Assembly: GCA_963978235.1 (NCBI GenBank)
Contig: CAXBQM010000004.1
Span: 1-32,833, forward strand
DNA from: UBA7398 sp963978235
Lineage (GTDB): Bacteria > Actinomycetota > Actinomycetes > Nanopelagicales > Nanopelagicaceae
Direction of reading: 5' to 3'
Length of the DNA stretch: 32,833 bases
Shown here: piece after piece, positions 24,638-32,833 of the stretch
Layout of the letters: every line of letters starts with the position of its first letter
Numbering within the stretch: the first letter of the stretch is position 1
Program-made: the position numbers and the translations under genes
The notes under the pieces: model-generated
Seen by the model: only the letters and a program-made list of their open reading frames with translations
Told to the model about the DNA's origin: nothing
Databases searched by the model: none

Positions 24638-26319
24638 TGAATCATCCGCATCCCGATTTAGGGTTGCCGGCTCGTCTCGAAAATAACGCGCTTCGGATCG
24701 TTGCGTTAGGCGGGTTAGGCGAAGTTGGTCGCAACATGACCGTATTTGAAACCGATGGAAAACTATTAATTGTTGATGTTGGCGTCTTATTTCCTGATGA
24801 AAGTCAGCCAGGAATTGATCTGATCTTGCCGGATTTTTCTTACATCAGAGAACGGCTTGATGATGTTGTAGCGATCTTTCTTACTCATGGCCACGAAGAC
24901 CATATCGGCGCAGTTCCATATCTACTCCGAGAACGTGGCGATATTCCAGTGATTGGTTCGGCTTTAACACTTGCTTTTATTAAAGCGAAACTTAAAGAAC
25001 ATCGAATTACTGCCATTACTCATGAAGTAAAAGAAGGAACGCGAGAAAAAGTTGGACCGTTTGAGTTGGAGTATGTCGCAGTCAATCACTCCATTCCCGA
25101 TGCGTTGGCCGTTGCCATTCATACGCCAGCCGGAACTGTCCTTCATACGGGCGATTTCAAAATGGATCAATTACCACTGGATGGCAGACTCACTGATTTA
25201 GAGACATTTGGCAGATTAGGCCAAGATGGCGTTGACCTCTTTATGGTCGATTCCACCAATGCTGATGTTCCAGGATTTACCACATCAGAGCGCGAAATCA
25301 TGCCGGTTCTCGATCGAGTGATTGGTTCAACGAAACGACGAGTAATCGTTGCATCGTTTGCATCGCATGTGCATCGCGTACAACAAGTCATCAACATTGC
25401 GCGAAACCACGATCGTAAAGTGGTTTTCATCGGTCGTTCCATGGTTCGCAATATGAACTTGGCTGCAGAGATGGGATACCTGAGCATTCCACCGAATACG
25501 TTGATTGATGAGAAAGAGATTGATAATTATGGCGATGATCTCGTTCTCATCTGCACTGGCTCACAAGGTGAACCACTTGCTGCACTCTCACGGATGGCAA
25601 ATGGAGACCATCAGATTCGAGTGGGTGAGGGCGACACGGTCATCCTTGCTTCATCGCTGATACCAGGAAATGAAGCGCCGGTCTATCGAGTAATTAATGA
25701 GTTAACAAGGTTTGGCGCACGGGTTGTTCATAAAGCAAATGCGTTGGTACACGTTTCTGGTCACGCTGCCTCCGGTGAACTTTTATATTGCTACAACGTA
25801 GTAAAACCAAAGAATGTCATGCCAGTACACGGCGAGTGGCGCCATATGAAAGCCAATGCTGATTTGGCGATTCAAACCGGAATTGCAAAGAAAAATACCG
25901 TTGTAGTCGATAACGGCGTCGTTGTTGATTTAGTCAATGGTGAAATAGAAATAGCAGGAGCTGTGCCAGTTGGTTATGTCTATGTTGATGGTCAGAATAT
26001 TGGAGATATCACTGAAGCATCACTAAAGGATCGTCGAATACTTGGTGAAGAGGGATTTATTTCAGTCATTGTTGTCATTGATTCACAAACTGGAAAAGTT
26101 GTTGCCGGTCCTGATATTCATGCACGTGGCTTTGCTGAAGATGTTGCCCTCTTTGATGAAGTAAAAGGAAGAATAGAAAAAGCACTTGCTAATGCAGTTG
26201 CAGATGGTGTTAACGGCACACATCAACTCTCGCAAATAATGCGAAAGACAGTTGGTAGTTGGGTTGGTGGCGAACATCGTCGGCGACCAATGATCGTGCC
26301 AGTGGTGATTGAGGTTTAA
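24637..26319 (+). CDS. rnj: Ribonuclease J
   Basis: A metallo-beta-lactamase/beta-CASP enzyme with 5' exonuclease and endonuclease activity in RNA maturation and decay. The 560-aa protein has the zinc motif HGHEDH at residues 84-89, HTGDFKMD and VDSTNA further on, and beta-CASP motifs VHVSGHA and MPVHGEWRH in the second half. A C-terminal domain follows. The dapA-rnj-ftsK order is typical of Actinobacteria. Together with pnp, the window carries two major RNA-decay enzymes. Confidence 0.96.
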   Translation: MNHPHPDLGLPARLENNALRIVALGGLGEVGRNMTVFETDGKLLIVDVGVLFPDESQPGIDLILPDFSYIRERLDDVVAIFLTHGHEDHIGAVPYLLRERGDIPVIGSALTLAFIKAKLKEHRITAITHEVKEGTREKVGPFELEYVAVNHSIPDALAVAIHTPAGTVLHTGDFKMDQLPLDGRLTDLETFGRLGQDGVDLFMVDSTNADVPGFTTSEREIMPVLDRVIGSTKRRVIVASFASHVHRVQQVINIARNHDRKVVFIGRSMVRNMNLAAEMGYLSIPPNTLIDEKEIDNYGDDLVLICTGSQGEPLAALSRMANGDHQIRVGEGDTVILASSLIPGNEAPVYRVINELTRFGARVVHKANALVHVSGHAASGELLYCYNVVKPKNVMPVHGEWRHMKANADLAIQTGIAKKNTVVVDNGVVVDLVNGEIEIAGAVPVGYVYVDGQNIGDITEASLKDRRILGEEGFISVIVVIDSQTGKVVAGPDIHARGFAEDVALFDEVKGRIEKALANAVADGVNGTHQLSQIMRKTVGSWVGGEHRRRPMIVPVVIEV

Positions 26320-26334
26320 CGGCGCGCCTTACGC

Positions 26335-26361
26335 TTGATACTTTTCGCTCTCATTTACGAT
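26335..26361 (+). promoter_or_regulatory. Putative ftsK promoter
   Basis: TTGATA (26335-26340) and TACGAT (26356-26361) could be -35 and -10 elements, with a short 15-bp spacer. The -10 ends 8 nt before the GTG, and no Shine-Dalgarno is seen, so the mRNA may be leaderless or nearly so. Confidence 0.35.
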
Positions 26362-26369
26362 GAGCGATT

Positions 26370-28745
26370 GTGGCGAAGAAAAAGAAGAGTTCTAGCGGAA
26401 AGTCGCGCAGTATTTTTGCGTTGCTGGGACGCGCAATTGGTGGCATCTGGCGCGCGCTAGCAAAAGCGCTCGGTGCGACAATCCGCATGATCACTCGTGG
26501 CGCGCGCGATTTAGATCCAGCGCATCAACGCGATGGCTTCGCTCTTCTCCTCCTTATTGTCGGGCTGATAGCAGCGGCAACAACGTGGTGGCATCTCGAT
26601 AATTTCTTTGGTCGAGCCGCGCACGCATTCTTTTATGGCGCAGTGGGACGACTTGCGATGGCACTTCCGATTGTGTTGGCGCTCTTTGCTATTCGACTAT
26701 TTCGCAATCCAGATGAAAAGTCGGCTAACGGTCGCATCACTATCGGTTCACTCCTTCTTATTACAACGAGTACCGCGCTGGCACATCTCTTTAATGGTTC
26801 GCAAGGAACTGGCGCCACGGCAATGCGGCATGGCGGGGGATGGATTGGCTATGGGATCTCAACGCCACTTGTTGCACTTCTGACATCGTTATTAACCATC
26901 CCCATTTTAATTCTCATCTTTGGTTTTGGTCTGCTCGTTATCACTGCTACTCCAGTGTCAACAGTGTGGAATTTTCTTAAAAAGATCTTTGGCGGTGCGA
27001 AGAATAAAGTCGGCACTGCAGTTGCAGAGCGACGCGAACGAAAAGTCGAAGAGTTTGAAATCTCTGACACGCCTCCTTTTGAAACTCCGCTCGTCGCCCA
27101 GCATCTCCATGGCGACGAAGAAGACGAATTCGAAGATGAAGAGATTGATGAAGCAGAATTTGATCAAGAATTTACAATTGAGATTCGACCAGATGGTGAG
27201 AATTCAGTTGCTGGGACTGCTGACGGAAATCCGCTACCAACTCCAGCAAAACCGGCTCGACCTGTTCAACTTGTGCTCGCTTCAGATGCGTCTTATGAGT
27301 TACCGGCAATGGATCTCCTCCGTGCCGGACCAGCATCGAAAGGCAAGAGCAAAGCAAATGACACGATAGTTGCCGCACTGACCGAAGTCTTTAAACAATT
27401 TGAAATTGACGCTGAAGTTACTGGTTTTATGCGTGGGCCAACCGTTACTCGATATGAAGTGGAACTTGGGCAGGGAGTAAAAGTTGAGGCGATTACTGCG
27501 CTGTCGAAGAATATTTCTTACGCAGTAGCAAGTGCCGATGTGCGCATCCTCTCGCCAATTCCTGGAAAGTCTGCAGTAGGAATTGAAATCCCCAATACCG
27601 ATCGAGAAATTGTTGCCCTTGGTGATGTTCTCCGATCCAGTGTCGCGGGAAATGATCATCATCCAATGTTGGTGGCGCTAGGAAAAGATGTAGAAGGCGC
27701 GTTTATCTGCGCGAATTTGGCAAAAATGCCACACCTCTTAGTAGCAGGTGCTACTGGTGCCGGTAAATCGTCAATGATTAATTCGCTGGTGACATCAATA
27801 TTGATGCGGGCAACGCCAAATGATGTCCGACTTATTCTCATCGATCCCAAACGAGTTGAACTCACTGCCTACGATGGCATTCCACATTTAATCTCGCCCA
27901 TCATTACCAATCCCAAGAAAGCTGCCGAAGCGTTGGCGTGGGTTGTTCGCGAAATGGATATGCGTTATGACGATCTATCAATGTACGGCTTCCGCCACAT
28001 TGATGATTTCAATAAAGCAGTTCGCGCAGGCAAGATAGTCAATAAAGAATCTGATCGTGCGCTTGAACCATATCCATACTTACTTGTCATTGTTGATGAG
28101 TTGGCAGATCTCATGATGGTCGCAGCGCGCGATGTTGAAGATTGCATTGTTCGTATTACTCAATTAGCGCGTGCCGCTGGTATTCACCTCGTCATTGCTA
28201 CCCAGCGACCAAGCGTCGATATCGTTACAGGTTTAATCAAAGCGAACGTGCCATCGCGACTTTCATTTGCAACAAGTAGTTTGGCTGATTCGAGAGTTAT
28301 TCTCGATGCCGCTGGCGCTGAGAAACTTGTTGGTCAAGGCGATGGTCTCTTTATGCCCATGGGTGCGAGCAAACCAATTCGTATCCAAGGAGCTTATGTT
28401 TCAGAGCGAGAGATAGAAGCAGTAGTAAGTCATGTGAAATCACAACTTTCTCCGGTGTATCGCGAAGATATCTTGACGCCAGTCCGCCAGAAAGCAGTGA
28501 TTGAAGATGACATTGGCGACGATATGGATCTCCTTCTTCAAGCCATTGAATTAGTTGTCTCAACTCAATTTGGATCAACATCGATGTTGCAACGAAAATT
28601 GCGAATTGGTTTTGCCAAAGCTGGTCGGATAATGGACCTTATGGAATCGCGCGGTGTGGTCGGACCAACTGAAGGCTCAAAAGCGCGCGCAGTTTTGGTC
28701 AAGCCAGAAGATTTAGAGAGCGTACTTGAAGTAATACAGGGGTGA
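26370..28745 (+). CDS. ftsK: DNA translocase FtsK
   Basis: A septum-anchored ATP-driven DNA pump that helps resolve and segregate chromosomes at division. The 791-aa protein has a basic N-terminus, about four transmembrane segments (residues 50-200), an acidic linker (about 230-290), and the motor domain with Walker A GATGAGKSS and Walker B LLVIVDELADLMM. The C-terminal winged-helix gamma domain that reads oriented DNA motifs is present (SMLQRKLRIGFAKAGRIMDLME). The linker is short compared with E. coli FtsK, as in many Actinobacteria. Confidence 0.97.
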   Translation: MAKKKKSSSGKSRSIFALLGRAIGGIWRALAKALGATIRMITRGARDLDPAHQRDGFALLLLIVGLIAAATTWWHLDNFFGRAAHAFFYGAVGRLAMALPIVLALFAIRLFRNPDEKSANGRITIGSLLLITTSTALAHLFNGSQGTGATAMRHGGGWIGYGISTPLVALLTSLLTIPILILIFGFGLLVITATPVSTVWNFLKKIFGGAKNKVGTAVAERRERKVEEFEISDTPPFETPLVAQHLHGDEEDEFEDEEIDEAEFDQEFTIEIRPDGENSVAGTADGNPLPTPAKPARPVQLVLASDASYELPAMDLLRAGPASKGKSKANDTIVAALTEVFKQFEIDAEVTGFMRGPTVTRYEVELGQGVKVEAITALSKNISYAVASADVRILSPIPGKSAVGIEIPNTDREIVALGDVLRSSVAGNDHHPMLVALGKDVEGAFICANLAKMPHLLVAGATGAGKSSMINSLVTSILMRATPNDVRLILIDPKRVELTAYDGIPHLISPIITNPKKAAEALAWVVREMDMRYDDLSMYGFRHIDDFNKAVRAGKIVNKESDRALEPYPYLLVIVDELADLMMVAARDVEDCIVRITQLARAAGIHLVIATQRPSVDIVTGLIKANVPSRLSFATSSLADSRVILDAAGAEKLVGQGDGLFMPMGASKPIRIQGAYVSEREIEAVVSHVKSQLSPVYREDILTPVRQKAVIEDDIGDDMDLLLQAIELVVSTQFGSTSMLQRKLRIGFAKAGRIMDLMESRGVVGPTEGSKARAVLVKPEDLESVLEVIQG

Positions 28746-28754
28746 CGTAGCGGG

Positions 28755-28777
28755 GGATTTTCACCCTGAAAAAATCC
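28755..28777 (+). other. Hairpin downstream of ftsK
   Basis: GGATTTT (28755-28761) pairs with AAAATCC (28771-28777) around a 9-nt loop, just after the ftsK stop. No T-tract follows, so it may stabilise the 3' end rather than act as a standard intrinsic terminator. Confidence 0.3.
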
Positions 28778-28782
28778 TGGGC

Positions 28783-28812
28783 TTGTGATGTAGTGAATAA
28801 GAGTCGTACGCT
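28783..28812 (+). promoter_or_regulatory. Putative promoter for the rodZ-like gene
   Basis: TTGTGA (28783-28788) and TACGCT (28807-28812) are separated by 18 bases, a plausible -35/-10 pair. It would give a leader of about 25 nt that includes the GTGAGG ribosome site before ATG 28846. Confidence 0.4.
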
Positions 28813-28845
28813 TAATCTCTTCATTTCCCCGCGTGAGGTTTGTTT

Positions 28846-29565
28846 ATGACATTTGGTTCTGAGTTACGTAAAGCTCGCGAAGCAGCAGGAATTTCTGTTG
28901 CCCAACTCGCAACTCAGACACGTATTCGAGGTAGCCTGATTGAAGATCTGGAAAGAGATCGTTATGTCTCAACCGGTGGCGCAGCATACGCACGAGGACA
29001 TATTCGAGTCATCGCAAAAATTCTAGGAACTGATCCCGAGTATCTCCTTGAACTTTTTGATAACCAGATTGATGAAGATGATCGAACAATCAATGCAAAA
29101 CTTTCAGATAACAGCGCCACCGCATCACAAGATTTCAAAAAACCACTCTCTTGGAAAGCGCTCGGTGGAATCGCCGCTCTCATTGCAGTGGGGTTTCTAA
29201 TTTTTCAAGTCGCTACAACTCTCCGCCAAACTCCAGCAAATGAAAGTAAAGCGAGTTCCGGAAATCAAACAAAAAGTGAATCCACCACCCAAGCAGCTCC
29301 GTCATCTGGCGTATCGCTGCAACTTGTCGGCGTTAATGGAACTTCATGGGTTTTACTTACCAATAGTTCAGGAGAGACGATTTTTAGTGGGATGATTAAA
29401 ACCGGTCAGAGCCAAACTTTTACTGATAGTCAATCTATATCTGGAACTATTGGCAACGGCGCAGCAGTTAAAATTCTTCTTAATGGCAAAGATTTAGGGA
29501 TTGCCGGCGTGCAAGGTGAAGTACTTCATCTGCAATTTACGCCAGATGGAAGTAAGAAAGTCTAA
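28846..29565 (+). CDS. rodZ: RodZ-like membrane-anchored helix-turn-helix protein
   Basis: A 239-aa protein with an N-terminal Xre/HTH_25 domain (about residues 1-70: GSELRKAREAAGISVAQLA...YARGHIRVIAKILG), a linker, one transmembrane helix near residue 110 (GGIAALIAVGFLIFQVATTL), a Ser/Thr-rich spacer and a C-terminal extracytoplasmic beta domain (DUF4115-like). This is the RodZ layout; RodZ links MreB to the wall-elongation machinery in rods, but its role in this organism is unknown. I chose ATG 28846, with GTGAGG 8 bases upstream, over TTG 28840. Confidence 0.85.
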   Translation: MTFGSELRKAREAAGISVAQLATQTRIRGSLIEDLERDRYVSTGGAAYARGHIRVIAKILGTDPEYLLELFDNQIDEDDRTINAKLSDNSATASQDFKKPLSWKALGGIAALIAVGFLIFQVATTLRQTPANESKASSGNQTKSESTTQAAPSSGVSLQLVGVNGTSWVLLTNSSGETIFSGMIKTGQSQTFTDSQSISGTIGNGAAVKILLNGKDLGIAGVQGEVLHLQFTPDGSKKV

Positions 29566-29572
29566 AAACCTC

Positions 29573-29578
29573 TACCAT
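29573..29578 (+). promoter_or_regulatory. Putative -10 box for a leaderless rimO transcript
   Basis: TACCAT is 7 nt before the rimO ATG in a 20-base gap without a Shine-Dalgarno sequence. It follows the same pattern as proS, thyX and dapA. Confidence 0.35.
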
Positions 29579-29585
29579 TTCACCA

Positions 29586-30950
29586 ATGAAGTCACCGGTG
29601 AAGCGAACTGTCGCGCTTGTGACGCTCGGTTGTGCGCGAAATGAAGTTGATTCAGAAGAGTTAGCTGGTCGACTCGCATCCGATGGTTGGGTACTCACTG
29701 ATGATGCTGCTAATGCAGATATCGCACTCGTGAATACCTGTGGCTTTATTGAGTCAGCAAAGAAAGATTCCATTGATGCGCTCTTACAAGCCCATTCACT
29801 GAAAGCCGACGGAAAGGTTCGTGCGGTAGTCGCGGTGGGATGTATGGCGGAGCGTTATGGAAAAGAGTTAGCAGAATCTCTACCAGAAGCGGATGGCATT
29901 CTCGGATTTGATGACTATCAGGAGATTTCACTTCGCTTAAATACAATTTTAAGTGGCGGAAAAATTGATGCACATGTACCGCGAGATCGACGCGCGCTTC
30001 TTCCGATTGCGCCATCGGAGCGATCAGCTACGCCACGAAGTCCGCACCGACAACGATTGGAAAAAAACCCTTACGCACCGCTAAAAATTGCATCTGGGTG
30101 CGACCGTCGTTGTACGTTCTGCGCGATTCCACAATTCCGTGGTTCATTTGTTTCACGACGACCAACCGAAATTATTGATGAAGCACAGTGGCTTGCTGAC
30201 AATGGCGTCAGCGAACTTTTCCTCGTTAGTGAGAACACCACCTCCTATGGGAAAGATTTTGGCGATTTGAAATTAATGGAATCGCTCCTACCTGAACTTT
30301 CAAAAATTGAAGGCGTAGAAAGAATTCGCCTTTCCTATTTACAACCTGCAGAAGTTCGACCATCTTTACTCCAGGCAATGATTGCCACCGAGAAAGTTGT
30401 GCCATATTTTGATCTCTCGTTCCAACATGCCAGCGGCACTTTACTTCGCCGTATGCGCCGATTCGGCGATGGCGAAAAATTTCTCCATTTGATTGCACAA
30501 ATCCGAGCGCTCGCACCTGAAGCGGGAATTCGCTCTAATTTCATTGTTGGCTTTCCTGGCGAAAGCGAGAGTGAATATCGCGATTTAGTTTCATTTATTA
30601 CTGAAGCGCGACTCGATGCGATTGGTATTTTCGGTTACTCGGATGAAGACGGCACTGAAGCGATGACGCATGAGAATAAAATTGAAGCGGAGTTGATCAC
30701 TGAGCGCGTTGCGGAATTAACAACGCTTTCTGAAGAGTTAATGTTTCAACGAGCAAGCGCCCGAATTGGTGAACGAGTTCGTGTGTTAGTTGAAGATAGT
30801 GAGGGTCAAGAAGGTCGAGCCGATCATCAGGGCCCAGAAGTAGATGGAAATACAGCGCTTTTAGGGGGTCGCGGCTATAAAGTCGGCGAGTATGTGGAGG
30901 CGGTCGTCGCAGATGTTGCCGGCGCAGACTTGGTAGCGCAACCACTATGA
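29586..30950 (+). CDS. rimO: Ribosomal protein S12 methylthiotransferase
   Basis: A radical-SAM enzyme that adds a methylthio group to an aspartate of ribosomal protein S12. The 454-aa protein has the N-terminal cluster cysteines Cys16, Cys52 and Cys86, the radical-SAM CxxxCxxC at Cys172, Cys176 and Cys179 (GCDRRCTFC), and a C-terminal TRAM domain. The VTLGCARNEVDSEELAG start distinguishes RimO from the related tRNA enzyme MiaB. It overlaps pgsA by 4 bases (ATGA). Confidence 0.95.
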   Translation: MKSPVKRTVALVTLGCARNEVDSEELAGRLASDGWVLTDDAANADIALVNTCGFIESAKKDSIDALLQAHSLKADGKVRAVVAVGCMAERYGKELAESLPEADGILGFDDYQEISLRLNTILSGGKIDAHVPRDRRALLPIAPSERSATPRSPHRQRLEKNPYAPLKIASGCDRRCTFCAIPQFRGSFVSRRPTEIIDEAQWLADNGVSELFLVSENTTSYGKDFGDLKLMESLLPELSKIEGVERIRLSYLQPAEVRPSLLQAMIATEKVVPYFDLSFQHASGTLLRRMRRFGDGEKFLHLIAQIRALAPEAGIRSNFIVGFPGESESEYRDLVSFITEARLDAIGIFGYSDEDGTEAMTHENKIEAELITERVAELTTLSEELMFQRASARIGERVRVLVEDSEGQEGRADHQGPEVDGNTALLGGRGYKVGEYVEAVVADVAGADLVAQPL

Positions 30951-31474
30951 ACATTCCCAATCTCTTAACAATCTTCCGAATTGTTGCAACGCCGTGGTGT
31001 GGTTATGCGCTCTTCAAAAATGGCGGGAGCGATTACACCTGGCAGATCATCGCGTGGTGGTCATTTTTTATTGTAGGAATGACGGATATCTTCGATGGCA
31101 GATTAGCGAGAAAAACTAATCAAGTAACTGCTTTCGGCGCATTTCTTGATCCCATTGCTGACAAGTTATCTATCGGAACTGCGCTGGTTGGTGTCACGAT
31201 TTTGGGCCGACTACCGTGGTGGGTTACGTCAATCATCATTATCCGCGAAGTGAGTGTCACCGTATTACGTCTCTCAGTTGTACGTCGCCGCGGAGTTATC
31301 CCGGCAAGTAAAGGCGGCAAATTAAAAACATTCTTCCAAGGTTTTGGTACCGGGTTCTATATTTTGCCACTCAATTCCTCTCTTCATACTGCGCGCGATT
31401 TATTTATGGCGGTGGCTGTCCTACTGACCGTAGGAACCGGAATCGACTATTTCAAAAAAGCGCTGACGAAATGA
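30947..31474 (+). CDS. pgsA: CDP-diacylglycerol-glycerol-3-phosphate 3-phosphatidyltransferase
   Basis: A membrane enzyme that makes phosphatidylglycerol phosphate. The 175-aa protein has the full CDP-alcohol phosphotransferase motif: Asp47, Asp50-Gly51, Ala54-Arg55, Gly64, Asp68 and Asp72. It begins NIPNLLTIFRIVATP, the PgsA start, and has about five hydrophobic segments. Related family members use inositol or other alcohols, but the start and its place before cinA favour PgsA. It is translationally coupled to rimO. Confidence 0.92.
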   Translation: MNIPNLLTIFRIVATPWCGYALFKNGGSDYTWQIIAWWSFFIVGMTDIFDGRLARKTNQVTAFGAFLDPIADKLSIGTALVGVTILGRLPWWVTSIIIIREVSVTVLRLSVVRRRGVIPASKGGKLKTFFQGFGTGFYILPLNSSLHTARDLFMAVAVLLTVGTGIDYFKKALTK

Positions 31475-31486
31475 TGTTAACGAAAA

Positions 31487-31960
31487 ATGATTAATGAAAA
31501 ATTAGCACACGAAATAATAGAAAAATTATCCCAACGCAATGAGAGTATTTCTACCGCCGAATCAATTACTGGTGGACTTATTTCTGCCGCACTTACTGAT
31601 ATTCCTGGGTCATCCCGCGTTTTTCTTGGCGGCGTGGTTGCCTATTCCTTGGAGATGAAGAAACTAGAACTTGATATTCCACTTGCCGAAATAAAAAAAG
31701 TTGGTGTCGTATCGGAAGCGATCGCGGTTGCCATGGCCCTTGCCATCAAGAAAAAAACCGGGAGTACCTGGGCGCTCTCATCGACCGGAGTCGCTGGACC
31801 GGGGAGCGCGGATGGCGTTCCAGCGGGCACGGTCTGGATCGGAATTGCCGGCCCGAAAATCGCGCAGGGTATTGAGTTAGCTCTCGCCGGAAAGCGAGAA
31901 ATCGTGCGACTCGGCGCGGTAGAGAGCGCCTTGGGGGCGCTCACGCGTATTCTTGGCTAA
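31487..31960 (+). CDS. pncC: Nicotinamide-nucleotide amidase (CinA C-terminal domain type)
   Basis: A 157-aa protein consisting only of the CinA C-terminal domain, which deamidates nicotinamide mononucleotide and recycles pyridine nucleotides. Visible motifs are STAESITGGLISAALTDIPGSS, FLGGVVAYS, and SSTGVAGPGSADGVPAGTVWIG. It lacks the N-terminal MoCF-like domain of full CinA. The pgsA-cinA-clgR order is common in Actinobacteria. It starts 12 bases after pgsA. Confidence 0.93.
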   Translation: MINEKLAHEIIEKLSQRNESISTAESITGGLISAALTDIPGSSRVFLGGVVAYSLEMKKLELDIPLAEIKKVGVVSEAIAVAMALAIKKKTGSTWALSSTGVAGPGSADGVPAGTVWIGIAGPKIAQGIELALAGKREIVRLGAVESALGALTRILG

Positions 31961-31972
31961 CGCAATAGCGTT
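31959..31972. promoter_or_regulatory. Inverted repeat AACGC-N4-GCGTT before clgR
   Basis: AACGC (31959-31963) and GCGTT (31968-31972) form a perfect 5-bp inverted repeat with loop AATA, overlapping the pncC stop and followed by TTCT. It resembles a ClgR operator (CGC-N5-GCG) but has a 4-base spacer; it could also be a weak terminator. Confidence 0.35.
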
Positions 31973-31976
31973 TTCT

Positions 31977-32002
31977 ACAAGATCTTTAGACAAGATCTTT
32001 AG
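31977..32002 (+). repeat. Two perfect tandem copies of a 13-base repeat upstream of clgR
   Basis: ACAAGATCTTTAG occurs at 31977-31989 and again at 31990-32002 without mismatch, followed by a further ACAGA. It lies directly before the AAAGGAG ribosome site. Each unit contains the palindrome AAGATCTT. It may be an operator pair or a simple duplication. Confidence 0.85.
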
Positions 32003-32017
32003 ACAGAAAGGAGCTCG

Positions 32018-32317
32018 ATGTCCATGCAGAACCTACTTCGCACCCACATCGGCACCTCTCTGCGGGCTGCTCGCGTGGCACAAGGACGCACACTTCGTGC
32101 GGTAGCAGCCGATGCACGAGTCTCACTTGGATATCTCTCGGAAGTGGAACGCGGGCAGAAAGAAGCATCATCGGAACTATTAAACGCAATCTGTTCCGCA
32201 CTCGATCTCTCACTCTCGACAGTACTTACGGACGTTACTGAATTAATCAAACGTCACGAGACCCCAGTACTTACAGTGGTGGCTTCTGAAGTTATTTCAG
32301 ATGTCGATGCCGCGTAA
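32018..32317 (+). CDS. clgR: ClgR-like Xre-family transcriptional regulator
   Basis: A 99-aa protein that is mostly one helix-turn-helix domain (about residues 8-68: IGTSLRAARVAQGRTLRAVAADARVSLGYLSEVERGQKEAS). Actinobacterial ClgR activates Clp protease and chaperone genes, and the gene commonly follows cinA, as here. AAAGGAG at 32007-32013 supports ATG 32018; ATG 32024 is also possible. The direct and inverted repeats just upstream may be its own control sites. The C-terminal tail has no recognised domain. Confidence 0.87.
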   Translation: MSMQNLLRTHIGTSLRAARVAQGRTLRAVAADARVSLGYLSEVERGQKEASSELLNAICSALDLSLSTVLTDVTELIKRHETPVLTVVASEVISDVDAA

Positions 32318-32325
32318 GTGCTGAA

Positions 32326-32833
32326 ATGACAGAACTCTCTTCTTCTCCTCACGCAAGATCAGAAAACGATTCGACGTACCAATATCAGAGTGGAATTCAT
32401 CGCCGGACGCGCGGCTCAATTCTTGGTGCAACGTTAGAACTCATTTCAGAAAAGGGACTTACTCGAACAAATATGATCGAGATTGCCGATCGTGCACAAG
32501 TTTCTCGAGCATCGCTGTACAACCACTTTCGCGATAAGAATGAAGTATTTGTTGCGCTAATTGATCAAGAAATAACGCGAATATCTGCGCTAGCTCTCGC
32601 TGCAGATTCTCGACATAGTTCACTTTTTCTCATCTCTCGAGAGTTATCAAATCATCAAGCGCTTCGAAGTGCACTTGAATTTGATCCTGATCGAACCACC
32701 GAGATGTTAGTTGCGCGCGACCATGAGATTTGGGTAAAGATTTATCGCAATCTTTCGGAAATATTTGGAACTGATGCAGTAGGCGTCGGATTGATTATTC
32801 GTTGGTTAATTGGCCATGTCACGGCACCGCTTT
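32326..32833 (+). CDS. TetR/AcrR-family transcriptional regulator, 3' end outside window
   Basis: An open frame of 169 codons from ATG 32326 runs off the window without a stop. Residues about 25-72 form a TetR DNA-binding domain (TRGSILGATLELISEKGLTRTNMIEIADRAQVSRASLYNHFRDK). The N-terminal about 20 residues are polar and not conserved. The ligand-binding half is partly visible and gives no hint of the inducer. It begins eight bases after clgR. No Shine-Dalgarno is obvious; a TAAGTG lies 5 nt upstream of the ATG. Confidence 0.9.
   Translation, partial: MTELSSSPHARSENDSTYQYQSGIHRRTRGSILGATLELISEKGLTRTNMIEIADRAQVSRASLYNHFRDKNEVFVALIDQEITRISALALAADSRHSSLFLISRELSNHQALRSALEFDPDRTTEMLVARDHEIWVKIYRNLSEIFGTDAVGVGLIIRWLIGHVTAPL

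Noticed and set aside
26341..26369. CTCAT/ATGAG hairpin before ftsK as an rnj terminator
   Set aside because: The stem is only five base pairs, has no T-tract, and overlaps the likely -10 box; a promoter reading is at least as good.

Overview
The window reads as a chromosomal segment of a moderately low-GC actinobacterium. I infer this from gene order: dxr-rseP-ispG-proS, rimP-nusA-infB-rbfA-truB-ribF-rpsO-pnp-M16 peptidase-dapB, and thyX-dapA-rnj-ftsK...pgsA-cinA-clgR are arrangements typical of Actinobacteria. The AT-rich codon use, very tight spacing and streamlined intergenic regions fit a freshwater lineage such as Nanopelagicales (acI). That placement is inference and was not tested by any search. 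Almost every gene is on the + strand; only an azlCD pair is reversed.

Region 1 (1-4285) is a respiratory block: the end of a cupredoxin-like protein, cytochrome c oxidase subunits II, I and III, and a CopD-type copper membrane protein. The subunit II gene has an in-frame TAA before its CuA domain, although frame and all CuA ligands are intact on both sides. Subunit I is divergent: it lacks the K-channel lysine and the usual Mg-site aspartate.

Region 2 (4338-10333) holds two MEP-pathway isoprenoid genes (dxr, ispG) around a site-2 protease, then proS and a TSUP permease. Region 3 (10372-20957) is the long translation/RNA cluster rimP-nusA-infB-rbfA-truB-ribF-rpsO-pnp followed by an M16 peptidase. 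The infB, rpsO and pnp genes have non-coding leaders that look structured, and the infB leader carries a chain of three overlapping mini-ORFs.

Region 4 (20954-26319) contains dapB, a mycoredoxin-like protein, the reversed azlCD exporter, thyX, dapA and rnj, combining lysine/diaminopimelate synthesis, dTMP synthesis and RNA decay. Region 5 (26370-32833) contains ftsK, a RodZ-like membrane HTH protein, rimO, pgsA, cinA (C-terminal type), a ClgR-like regulator and a TetR-family gene cut by the window end.

Several starts (proS, thyX, dapA, rimO, less well ftsK) lack a Shine-Dalgarno sequence and have a TANNNT box 6-8 nt upstream, suggesting leaderless mRNAs. I found no tRNA, rRNA, CRISPR array, insertion sequence or phage gene. 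No non-coding gap exceeds 150 bases. The window is mostly a conserved housekeeping region; the most interesting signals are the interrupted and divergent oxidase and the infB leader.
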